From: an uncultured Eubacterium sp. | GTDB taxonomy: Bacteria; Bacillota; Clostridia; Lachnospirales; Lachnospiraceae | Reading direction: 5' to 3' | Length of the DNA stretch: 14,958 nt | Assembly: GCA_900551945.1 (NCBI GenBank) | Contig: URYE01000070.1 | Location: 1 to 14,958, forward strand | Shown here: positions 6,976-13,916 of the stretch, piece after piece | Layout: each line of letters begins with the position of its first letter | Position numbering within the stretch: the first letter of the stretch is position 1 | Position numbers and translations under genes: made by a program | The notes under the pieces: generated by a model | What the model was told of the DNA's origin: nothing | The model's database searches: none | The model's input: the letters and a program-made list of their open reading frames with translations, nothing else

Positions 6976-7123
6976 TAGTAGACTCTAATAATTGTTGTGG
7001 TAACTTAAAAAGATTGCAAAACGTGTTTTTTATATTTTAAAAAGTTAGTTATATTGCCTATATTTGTATGCCCTTATAGAATAAGTAATTTTTCTTAGGG
7101 TGTACAATATAGGCGATTTTTTT
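6976..7123 (+). ncRNA. Candidate small RNA with a long terminator-like hairpin
   Basis: No ORF of note lies between the rpsR terminator and the gdpP promoter. If the boxes at 6941-6969 are used, a transcript of about 150 nt would run to a strong hairpin. Its arms are GCCTATATT-T-GTATGCCCT (7056-7074) and AGGGTGTACAATATAGGC (7097-7114), followed by TTTTTTT (7117-7123). The stem has about 18 pairs with one bulge, and both non-Watson-Crick positions are G-U wobbles, as expected for an RNA structure. No known RNA family is recognised. Alternatives are a second terminator for read-through from rpsR, or a decayed mobile element end. Confidence 0.35.
7056..7123 (+). terminator. Strong hairpin with T-run, no gene directly upstream
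   Basis: The arms at 7056-7074 and 7097-7114 pair over about 18 bp with a single bulged T (7065) and two G-U pairs, closing a loop of about 22 bases. Seven T residues follow at 7117-7123. It would end transcription entering from the left and insulate the gdpP operon. It lies about 140 bases beyond the rpsR terminator, so it may serve a separate short transcript. Confidence 0.7.
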
Positions 7124-7185
7124 GATTTTAGGTTCTTGCTTCCAAATAAAACAGGGATATTCATTTTTAATACAAAGTAGATATA

Positions 7186-7214
7186 TTTACATTAATTTTT
7201 AATAATGATATAAT
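7186..7214 (+). promoter_or_regulatory. Promoter of the gdpP-rplI-dnaB operon
   Basis: TTTACA (7186-7191), a 17-bp spacer and TATAAT (7209-7214) preceded by TG-A (7206-7208) make one of the best promoters in the window. The start would be near 7221. The leader of about 125 nt holds two small hairpins: AGAAGT/ACTTCT (7218-7223, 7246-7251) and TATTGC/GCAATA (7251-7256, 7262-7267). The first begins just at or before the predicted start. Confidence 0.78.
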
Positions 7215-7303
7215 AAAAGAAGTTTAACACTATTAAGTAATTAACACTTCTATTGCTAAAGGCAATAAGTAGTAATTAACCATATATAGTAAGACAAGGA
7301 TAA

Positions 7304-7354
7304 ATGGTCGTGAGATTGAGAAATTGTTTGCAAAGATGGGAGAAGTATGTTTAA
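7304..7354 (+). CDS. Possible 16-residue leader peptide overlapping the gdpP start
   Basis: ATG at 7304 opens a 16-codon frame encoding MVVRLRNCLQRWEKYV and stops at TAA 7352-7354, eight bases inside gdpP in another frame. AAGGA at 7296-7300 is only three bases from its ATG, a tight but possible spacing. Ribosomes ending there would stop on the gdpP start, so translational coupling is conceivable. It may equally be a chance frame. There is no run of a single amino acid that would suggest attenuation. Confidence 0.3.
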   Translation: MVVRLRNCLQRWEKYV

Positions 7355-9407
7355 TATTAAGAATAAAAATCAATCAATTAAGATGTCAAGGTTGTTAAAG
7401 ATATTCTTTATGTGGCCAATATATGTGGGCATTGTATGGATAATTTTAAACCTGTCTATGTTTTTTATTAATATCAAGATAGCGGCAGTTATGTCGGGTT
7501 TTATTGTTATATATATATTAGGGTGTGTATTTATTTGGTTATATATAAAGCCTATAATAACAAGGGAGTTAATTCAATTTTCTTCTAATTATTCGCAGGT
7601 TCAACATCATTTGATGTATGAATTAAGTGTTCCATATTGCCTTGTGGATATTAACGGAAAAGTAATGTGGATGAATAAACTTATGCTTGAAAAGACTGGA
7701 AAAAAGAAGGATTTTAGAAAAAATATTTCTGATATATTTCCAGAGATAACATCTAATGTTTTTCCGGAGAATGAACAGTCAAAAGAAATAAGAATAGCTT
7801 ATGAAGAACGTGATTATTGTATTGAAATGAAGCGAATAGATATTAATGATCTTACAAGAGGTACAGATATAATTGATAATAATGAAAGTGGTAGCTTTTA
7901 TGCAATGTATATGTTTGATGAAACAGATATTAATATGTACATTCAAAAGTTAAAGGACGAAAGATTTGTAGTGGGGCTTGTATACATTGATAACTATGAA
8001 GAAGCGCTTGATAGTATTGATGATGTAAGGCGTTCACTGTTTATTGGTCTTATTGACAAGCGAGTTAATAAGTATTTTGCGTCAGGTGCGTCTATTGTAA
8101 GAAAGCTTGAAAAGGACAAGTATCTTATTGTTTTCACACATAAATTCCTAGAAAAGTTAATGAATGACAAGTTTAGTTTATTAGAAGAAATTAAAAATGT
8201 CAAAATAGGAAATGAAATGACAATAACTTTAAGTATGGGTATTGGTACAGGTGAAAGCGACTATGCTAAAAATTACGAGGTAGCTAAAGCCGCAATGGAC
8301 CTTGCGTTAGGCAGAGGTGGTGATCAGGCGGTTGTAAAAGAAAATGACAAGATAAGCTATTATGGTGGAAAAAGTCAGCAGATGGAAAAGAACACAAGAG
8401 TTAAGGTGCGTGTAAAAGCTCATGCGTTAAGGCAAATTCTTGAAAATAACGAAAATGTGCTTATTATGGGACATAAATTAGCAGATATTGACGCATTTGG
8501 CTCGGCTATGGGTATATTTGTAATTTGTCGTAAATTAGGTAAAAAGGCGCATATTGTAATTAATGATATTACAGTGAGTGTTAAACCATTTATCAACCGC
8601 TTTATTGATAAAGACGATTATCCAGAAGATATGTTTTTGCTAAGAGAAGAAGCTGTGGACTACGTTGACGATAAGACTGCGGTTATTGTTGTTGATGTTA
8701 ATAAGCCAAGTCTTACAGAATGTCCTGAACTTTTAGATGTATGCAAGACAATAGTTGTATTCGACCATCATAGGCAGTCAAGTGATGCAATTAATAATGC
8801 TGTGTTGTCGTATGTTGACCCTTATGCTTCATCGGCAGCAGAAATGATTACAGAAATGATACAGTATGTCGATGATGGTGTAAAGATAAGAGCATTTGAA
8901 GCTGATGCTTTATATGCAGGAATTTCAATAGATACAGATGGCTTTAACAGTAAGTCAGGGCCTAGAACATTTGAGGCAGCGGCATTTTTAAGAAGACATG
9001 GTGCAGACATTACTAGAGTCCGTAAGATGTTAAGAAATGATATGAATGAATATAGGGCAGTAGCTCAAGCTGTTAGTAGAGCGGAGGTGTACAAAGACGT
9101 ATTTGCAATTGCAATATTTGATGGAGCGGGATTGGAAAGTCCAACTATAGGCGGTGCTAAGGCAGCTAACCAGCTTCTTGACATTTCAGGAATAAAGGCT
9201 TCATTTGTTGTAACAGCTTACAATAACCGTATATATATTAGTGCGAGGTCGATTGATGAAGTAAATGTACAGCTCGTCATGGAACATTTAGGCGGCGGTG
9301 GCCACATGAGTATTGCAGGAGCTCAACTTAATGACTGTACAACAGATAAAGCAGTTGATATAATAAAAAGTACGCTTGATGATATGCTTAAAGAGGGCGA
9401 AATCTAG
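7347..9407 (+). CDS. gdpP: Cyclic di-AMP phosphodiesterase GdpP (YybT family)
   Basis: The 686-residue protein shows the full GdpP layout. Two membrane helices (about 16-41 and 45-67) are followed by a PAS-like domain (about 85-165), a degenerate GGDEF domain (about 205-345, with the signature replaced by LEKDKYLIVF) and a C-terminal DHH/DHHA1 phosphodiesterase. The catalytic metal ligands are in place: GHKLADID (375-382), VVDV, DHHR (473-476), DTDG (529-532) and GGGGH (649-653). It hydrolyses the second messenger c-di-AMP to pApA at the inner face of the membrane, affecting potassium balance, wall stress and beta-lactam tolerance. GGGAGAAG (7338-7344) precedes ATG. It leads an operon with rplI 39 bases on, an order conserved in Firmicutes. 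Confidence 0.96.
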   Translation: MFNIKNKNQSIKMSRLLKIFFMWPIYVGIVWIILNLSMFFINIKIAAVMSGFIVIYILGCVFIWLYIKPIITRELIQFSSNYSQVQHHLMYELSVPYCLVDINGKVMWMNKLMLEKTGKKKDFRKNISDIFPEITSNVFPENEQSKEIRIAYEERDYCIEMKRIDINDLTRGTDIIDNNESGSFYAMYMFDETDINMYIQKLKDERFVVGLVYIDNYEEALDSIDDVRRSLFIGLIDKRVNKYFASGASIVRKLEKDKYLIVFTHKFLEKLMNDKFSLLEEIKNVKIGNEMTITLSMGIGTGESDYAKNYEVAKAAMDLALGRGGDQAVVKENDKISYYGGKSQQMEKNTRVKVRVKAHALRQILENNENVLIMGHKLADIDAFGSAMGIFVICRKLGKKAHIVINDITVSVKPFINRFIDKDDYPEDMFLLREEAVDYVDDKTAVIVVDVNKPSLTECPELLDVCKTIVVFDHHRQSSDAINNAVLSYVDPYASSAAEMITEMIQYVDDGVKIRAFEADALYAGISIDTDGFNSKSGPRTFEAAAFLRRHGADITRVRKMLRNDMNEYRAVAQAVSRAEVYKDVFAIAIFDGAGLESPTIGGAKAANQLLDISGIKASFVVTAYNNRIYISARSIDEVNVQLVMEHLGGGGHMSIAGAQLNDCTTDKAVDIIKSTLDDMLKEGEI

Positions 9408-9446
9408 TGTTTATATTATGACTTTTTGAAAATGGAGGAATTTGTA

Positions 9447-9896
9447 ATGGAAGTAATTTTATTAGAAGATGTTAAGTCACTTGGAAAAAAGGGACAGATA
9501 GTAAAGATTAATGATGGATATGCAAGAAATTATGTGTTACCTAAAAAGCTTGGGCTTGAAGCTACACCTAAAAATCTTAATGATTTAAAGCTTGAAAAGG
9601 CAAGACAGGCAAAGCAGGCAGCAGAAGAATTACAGGAAGCAAAAGACCTTGCAGTAAAAGTAGAAGAAAAGCCTGTTAAACTCACAATGAAGACTGGCGA
9701 GGGTGGCAAGACATTTGGAACAATCTCAACAAAGGAAATTGCAGCAGAAGCTAAGAAACAGTTAGGTCTTGATATTGACAAGAAGAAAATGAAGCTTGAT
9801 GAGCCAATTAAGACACTTGGAACTCATATAGTTACAGTAAAGCTTCATAAAGAAGTTACAGCAAAACTTACAGTTGTAGTTGGAGAAGATAAGTAA
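9447..9896 (+). CDS. rplI: 50S ribosomal protein L9
   Basis: The 149-residue L9 starts [21 protein letters not shown], the rRNA-binding N-terminal domain with [18 protein letters not shown] long helix rich in Ala, Lys and Glu (about 45-75) and the C-terminal domain follow. The frame is open further upstream to a TTG at 9426, but GGAGG at 9434-9438 stands eight bases before ATG 9447, and L9 proteins begin at this point, so I use 9447. The stop codon overlaps the dnaB start by one base (TAATG). Confidence 0.97.
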   Translation: MEVILLEDVKSLGKKGQIVKINDGYARNYVLPKKLGLEATPKNLNDLKLEKARQAKQAAEELQEAKDLAVKVEEKPVKLTMKTGEGGKTFGTISTKEIAAEAKKQLGLDIDKKKMKLDEPIKTLGTHIVTVKLHKEVTAKLTVVVGEDK

Positions 9897-11242
9897 TGGA
9901 AGAAGCAGGCATCACAAGGATTATGCCGAATAGTCTGGAGGCGGAGCAATCAGTAGTAGGTGCTATGCTTATGGATAAGCAGGCAATAATTACGGCTGGT
10001 GAAATGCTTGTTTATGATGACTTTTATCATAGACAGTTTGGGATTATGTTTCAGACTATGGTTGATATGAACAACGAAGGTAGAACTGTTGATATTGTGA
10101 CTTTTCAAGAGAGTCTTAAAGAAAAAGACGTTCCACCAGAGTCATACAGTCTTGAATTTATAAGAGCTTTAGTATCTTCTGTGCCGACATCTGCTAATAT
10201 AAGGCAATACGCAGGGATTGTTAAAGATAAGGCAATCCTTAGAAATATTATAAGAGTTAATGAGTCTATTGCGACACAGTGCTACGAAGGTAAAGACAAG
10301 ACGGAGGATATCCTTGCAGATACGGAAAAGAAGATATTTGACCTTGTAAAAAATAAAGGAGGACATGAACATACTCCTATAGATAAGGTTGTTTTGGAAG
10401 CACTTGATAAAATATCTGCGGCTGCAAAAAATAGAGGTTCTGTTACTGGTGTTCCAACTGGTTTTAAAGACCTTGACGCATATCTTTCGGGGCTTCAACC
10501 ATCTGATTTTATATTAGTAGCGGCAAGACCGTCTATGGGTAAGACGGCATTTGTGCTTAATGTGGCAGAAAATGTTGCTATAAAACAAGGTATAACGACT
10601 GCTGTATTTAGTTTGGAAATGTCAGATGTACAGCTTGTTAATCGTATGCTTTCGTTAGAGTCAACGGTAGATGCTGATAAGTTAAGAAAAGGTAGGTTAG
10701 ACTCTAATGACTGGGGAAAACTTGTAGAAGGTGCAGATAGCATTGCAAAGTCACAGCTTATTATTGATGATACTCCTAGTATTTCGATAGCTGAACTTCG
10801 TTCTAAGTGCAGAAAGTATAAAATGGAAAATAATCTTGGACTTGTTATCATTGATTATCTTCAACTTATGAGTGGAAGTGGGAAAAATGACTCAAGACAA
10901 CAAGAAATATCTGATATATCAAGAGCATTAAAGGCACTTGCAAGAGAGCTAGATGTGCCAGTTGTAACACTTTCACAGCTTAGTAGAGCAGTAGAGCAGA
11001 GACCTGACCACAGACCTATGTTATCTGACCTTAGAGAGTCTGGTGCTATTGAGCAGGACGCAGATGTTGTTATGTTTTTATATAGGGATGATTATTACCA
11101 CAAAGATACTGAGATTAAGGGAATTGCAGAGATTATAATTGCAAAGCAGCGTAATGGTCCTATTGGAACTGTAAAAATGGCGTGGATACCTGAACAGACT
11201 AGGTTTGCCGATTTGCTTACTAAAGACAATATGCAGTTGTAA
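9896..11242 (+). CDS. dnaB: Replicative DNA helicase DnaB
   Basis: The 448-residue hexameric helicase, equivalent to Bacillus DnaC, unwinds DNA ahead of the fork. It has an N-terminal primase-binding domain (about 10-110, PNSLEAEQSVVGAMLMD), a linker helix region, and a RecA-like motor. Walker A is ARPSMGKTAF with Lys216, Walker B is IIDYLQLM with Asp320, and the arginine-finger and sensor region RQQEISDISRALKALARE...SQLSRAVEQR follows, with LRESGAIEQDADVV. The length is normal and no intein is present. Translation starts at ATG 9896, overlapping the rplI stop, with GGAGAAG (9882-9888) inside rplI. It is the last gene of the operon, before a two-way terminator. Confidence 0.97.
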   Translation: MEEAGITRIMPNSLEAEQSVVGAMLMDKQAIITAGEMLVYDDFYHRQFGIMFQTMVDMNNEGRTVDIVTFQESLKEKDVPPESYSLEFIRALVSSVPTSANIRQYAGIVKDKAILRNIIRVNESIATQCYEGKDKTEDILADTEKKIFDLVKNKGGHEHTPIDKVVLEALDKISAAAKNRGSVTGVPTGFKDLDAYLSGLQPSDFILVAARPSMGKTAFVLNVAENVAIKQGITTAVFSLEMSDVQLVNRMLSLESTVDADKLRKGRLDSNDWGKLVEGADSIAKSQLIIDDTPSISIAELRSKCRKYKMENNLGLVIIDYLQLMSGSGKNDSRQQEISDISRALKALARELDVPVVTLSQLSRAVEQRPDHRPMLSDLRESGAIEQDADVVMFLYRDDYYHKDTEIKGIAEIIIAKQRNGPIGTVKMAWIPEQTRFADLLTKDNMQL

Positions 11243-11311
11243 ATTTTATTTGGCTTAATATAAATTAAATGAATAAAAAATATAGAAATAGTTAAGTGCA
11301 TTTAACGACTT

Positions 11312-11385
11312 AAAGGGATTGTTGTAATATCATTAGAAATTTTTGAATAGTGTTTCTAATGTTTGCAATAATCCCTTTATATTTT
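11312..11385. terminator. Bidirectional terminator between dnaB and mecA
   Basis: The outer arms AAAGGGATTGTTGTAA (11312-11327) and TTGCAATAATCCCTTT (11363-11378) pair with two G-U wobbles. Inside them is a perfect 9-bp stem, CATTAGAAA (11331-11339) with TTTCTAATG (11353-11361). The right side continues TTATATTTTTATAT and the left side reads as a T-rich tail on the minus strand. It lies between the convergent genes dnaB (+) and mecA (-) and probably serves both. Confidence 0.85.
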
Positions 11386-11398
11386 TATATTAATATTA

Positions 11399-12286
11399 TT
11401 ATAAACGAGCACCAACTTGTATGGCGTGTCCGCTTATTATTCGTTCCCAATGTTCATCAAAAAAGCCTACACTACTTTCTGTCATATTTTCTTTAGTTCC
11501 ATATTCTGAAAGCATATTACAAGCTTTATTAAAGTTAATGGAAGAACACTTTCCTTTTTCTATTGCAAGGTAATATCTATTATCATTAGGTGACTTGTAA
11601 AGCGAGCTGTTACCTGTGTATACAGGCAGAATTATTCTTGCGGCTTCTGCAAATGTATCAAAATCTTTAAATGAGAATATCCTTACAACAGGTTCTTCAT
11701 TTTCGTCATATTCATGTGAATCATTTTTGTTATTGAAAGCTTTATCTTGAAAACTTAAAAAATCTGAATTATTTTCCATATTAGAGCCAATAATATTATC
11801 AGATGAAGAATTATTGTTAATATAATTATTGACCTTGTCTAAAAGACTTTTCATATCGTTTTCAATAGACTCATTAGAGTAGTCAAGCTCATCACTTGCA
11901 GTAGGTAGCTTGCTATTATCGGCATTAAAACTTTCAATATCTCCAAATGAGTCATACTCATCAAATGGGTAATCATACTCGTCATCATAATTTTCTTCAA
12001 AAGGTGAGAACTTTGAAAAACGAGTATCTAATTCTTCAGGGTCATCAACTTTTGTAACTATAAGAACGATACATTCAGAAGATATTGGTATGGCTTCAAT
12101 CATAAGGGGGATGTCTTCAGCTTCAAAGCCAAGTTCGTAAGCAGCCTGCTTCATCATATCACGAAAAAGCTCTTTTGCTTTTTCGCTGCCATAGGCAAGT
12201 TCACTTATTTTTAAATGTCTTGATGTTAAGTCTGCTTTATTTAAAGTACAGCGTATTTGGTTTTCGCTTAATTTTTCTATCTTCAT
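11399..12286 (-). CDS. mecA: Adaptor protein MecA
   Basis: The 295-residue protein matches MecA, the adaptor that hands substrates to the ClpC ATPase for ClpP degradation. The N-terminal substrate-binding domain (1 to about 85) starts MKIEKLSENQIRCTLNKADL and contains the family's AKELFRDMMKQAAYELGF. The C-terminal ClpC-binding domain (about 205-295) has IFSFKDFDTFAEAARI, SSLYKSPNDNRYYLAIEKG and a final LSEYG...FFDEHWERIISGHAI. Between them is an unusually long linker rich in Asp, Asn and Ser (about 95-200), making it longer than the roughly 220 residues of Bacillus MecA. The frame is open to 12421, but AGGAAGTG (12293-12300 on the minus strand) sits before ATG 12286, and MKIEK is the family start. 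It is convergent with dnaB and divergent from the kinase gene, so it is monocistronic. Confidence 0.92.
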   Translation of the reverse strand: MKIEKLSENQIRCTLNKADLTSRHLKISELAYGSEKAKELFRDMMKQAAYELGFEAEDIPLMIEAIPISSECIVLIVTKVDDPEELDTRFSKFSPFEENYDDEYDYPFDEYDSFGDIESFNADNSKLPTASDELDYSNESIENDMKSLLDKVNNYINNNSSSDNIIGSNMENNSDFLSFQDKAFNNKNDSHEYDENEEPVVRIFSFKDFDTFAEAARIILPVYTGNSSLYKSPNDNRYYLAIEKGKCSSINFNKACNMLSEYGTKENMTESSVGFFDEHWERIISGHAIQVGARL

Positions 12287-12319
12287 AAAATCACTTCCTA
12301 TCGATAATATCCTAAATTT

Positions 12320-12348
12320 ATAATACCCATTTTTAATGGATATGTAAA
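12320..12348 (-). promoter_or_regulatory. mecA promoter with a palindrome in the spacer
   Basis: On the minus strand, TTTACA (12348-12343), a 17-bp spacer and TATTAT (12325-12320) form a good promoter. The spacer contains the perfect 5-3-5 palindrome CCATT-AAA-AATGG (12327-12339), exactly between the two boxes. This is where a repressor would block RNA polymerase. An operator is inferred, not shown. Confidence 0.65.
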
Positions 12349-12411
12349 GGTTATAATAGATATATATTTTCTGTAAATATAAAAAATAATTAAAATTAAA
12401 TATTATTTGTA

Positions 12412-12440
12412 TTGCAATCATATTTACAATATAGTATAAT
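12412..12440 (+). promoter_or_regulatory. Promoter of the kinase/ParA-like gene pair
   Basis: TTGCAA (12412-12417), 17 bp and a perfect TATAAT (12435-12440). Transcription would start near 12447, 25 to 40 bases before the possible starts of the kinase gene. It diverges from the mecA promoter, with 63 bp between their -35 boxes. Confidence 0.75.
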
Positions 12441-12473
12441 GTTTACAGAGACAGAAACTGATTATGAAAAGAG

Positions 12474-13865
12474 GTGAAATTTTTAATAGATGGATATGAA
12501 ATAGTAAGTTGTATTGCTAACACATCACATTCCAAAGTGTTACTTGTAAAGCATAAGTTACTTGGTGAATTAAGAGTAGCTAAGGTTATCGAATGTAATG
12601 ATAAGCGAGTAATACAAGAAGCTAATATAATCAAGTTATTTAGACACCCACAAATACCAATTATATATGATATTGTTGAGGACAATAATAGTATTTGCAT
12701 TATTGAAGAATATATTTCTGGTAAATCTTTGTCAGAATATTTTGATGAAAATGAAGTTTCATTTGAAAGCATTATAATGTTTGGCATACAGATATGTAAT
12801 GTATTGGAATATATTCACAATTATGATAATAAAGGTCTAATTTATTTAGATTTAAAGCCTGATAATATCATAGTAGATGGTGATAATAATATAAGAATTA
12901 TTGATTTTGATAATTCAATCTTTAAAGGTCAGTGTATAGATAGGAACTATGGAAGTATAGGTTTTGCTCCACCAGAGCAGTATTATGAAAGAATAGTTGA
13001 CTATACGGCTGATATCTATAGTCTAGGAATGGTGCTTTTGTATATGGTTAATCATAGCTATATACAGTCTAATGATTTGTCCCCTGTAATTAATAAGTGT
13101 ATAAGGCATAATTCATTTCAACGTTTTCACAGTGTAAAAAGTGTAAGAAAAGAGCTTGAAAGAATGAGGAAAAAGTATAAAAAAAATAAATCAGTTAATA
13201 AAAAGTCTCAAAGTATATACATATATGCAATAAAGCATGGAATAGGTGCAACTCATCTGGCTTTAAGTCTAGCTTCTTATATATCAAGAAATGGTTATAA
13301 AGTAATTTTAATTGGCAATGGATATGAAGATGATTTAACTAGCGAGGCAATAAAAGGAAATCTTCAAAAAGATGGGTCTTTTTTGTTAAAGGGAGTAAAT
13401 ATTATTACTAATTTTTCAAAAAATGTGAATTATGACTGTGATGTTGTGAATAAATATGACTATCAAATATATGATTGTGGAGTAATAACACAAGAAAATA
13501 TAAAGGAAAATGGTAAATTTTTAACAATTCTTGTTACAGATAACGGCTACAGAAAAAAGATGTGTAATAAGATAATAAATGGTCTTTCAGACGATGTTAT
13601 TATTGCTGTCAATCATATTGATGGAGAGTCATTTTATCAATTTGTAAAAAATTATAATAACCGTCACAAATTTATAAGAATACCATGTATATATAGGTGG
13701 TATGAGAAAAATACGCTCTTTGACAATATGGCATGGGACTTGTTAAATGAAGAAAGTGAGAGCTATTTTAATATAAAACCAAACAAGTCAAGTTGTATAA
13801 AGATATACAAGCTTACAAGCAAGTTTGTGAAAAAATTTATATTAAAAAGATTTGGATTTTTATAA
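12474..13865 (+). CDS. Ser/Thr protein kinase-like domain fused to degenerate ParA/CpaE-like domain
   Basis: The 463-residue product starts with an eukaryotic-like kinase domain (1 to about 230). Lys37 (VAK), Glu49, Asp126 and Asn131 (YLDLKPDN), Asp144 and the APPEQ motif (165-169) are kept. The glycine-rich loop is lost (IANTSHSKV), HRD reads YLD, and DFG reads DFD, so activity is uncertain. After a Lys-rich linker (231-243) comes a ParA/MinD-type fold: P-loop KHGIGATHLALSLA (253-266) with Ala258 for the Walker A lysine, Walker A' KVILIGNG and Walker B-like YDYQIYDCG. There is no signal peptide or clear membrane helix. The start is unclear: GTG 12474 overlaps the only ribosome binding site (AAGAGGTGA), while an ATA at 12486 is nine bases beyond it. 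Lachnospiraceae have similar kinase/CpaE pairs near Flp pilus genes, as far as I recall, but no pilus gene is seen here. Confidence 0.8.
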   Translation: MKFLIDGYEIVSCIANTSHSKVLLVKHKLLGELRVAKVIECNDKRVIQEANIIKLFRHPQIPIIYDIVEDNNSICIIEEYISGKSLSEYFDENEVSFESIIMFGIQICNVLEYIHNYDNKGLIYLDLKPDNIIVDGDNNIRIIDFDNSIFKGQCIDRNYGSIGFAPPEQYYERIVDYTADIYSLGMVLLYMVNHSYIQSNDLSPVINKCIRHNSFQRFHSVKSVRKELERMRKKYKKNKSVNKKSQSIYIYAIKHGIGATHLALSLASYISRNGYKVILIGNGYEDDLTSEAIKGNLQKDGSFLLKGVNIITNFSKNVNYDCDVVNKYDYQIYDCGVITQENIKENGKFLTILVTDNGYRKKMCNKIINGLSDDVIIAVNHIDGESFYQFVKNYNNRHKFIRIPCIYRWYEKNTLFDNMAWDLLNEESESYFNIKPNKSSCIKIYKLTSKFVKKFILKRFGFL

Positions 13866-13916
13866 TAATTCACATATATTTGTGTGTAGGTAATTAGAAT
13901 AATAAGGGAGTGTTGT

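Noticed and set aside
9426..9446. TTG start adding seven residues to L9
   Set aside because: The ribosome binding site lies inside this stretch, and L9 begins with M-x-VILLEDV.
10169..10851. Two long minus-strand frames inside dnaB
   Set aside because: They lie wholly opposite a well-conserved gene, have no ribosome binding site and show Ser/Ile-rich shadow composition.
12287..12421. N-terminal extension of MecA to 340 residues
   Set aside because: It would cover the predicted mecA promoter and lacks a ribosome binding site; ATG 12286 has AGGAAGTG and gives the family start.
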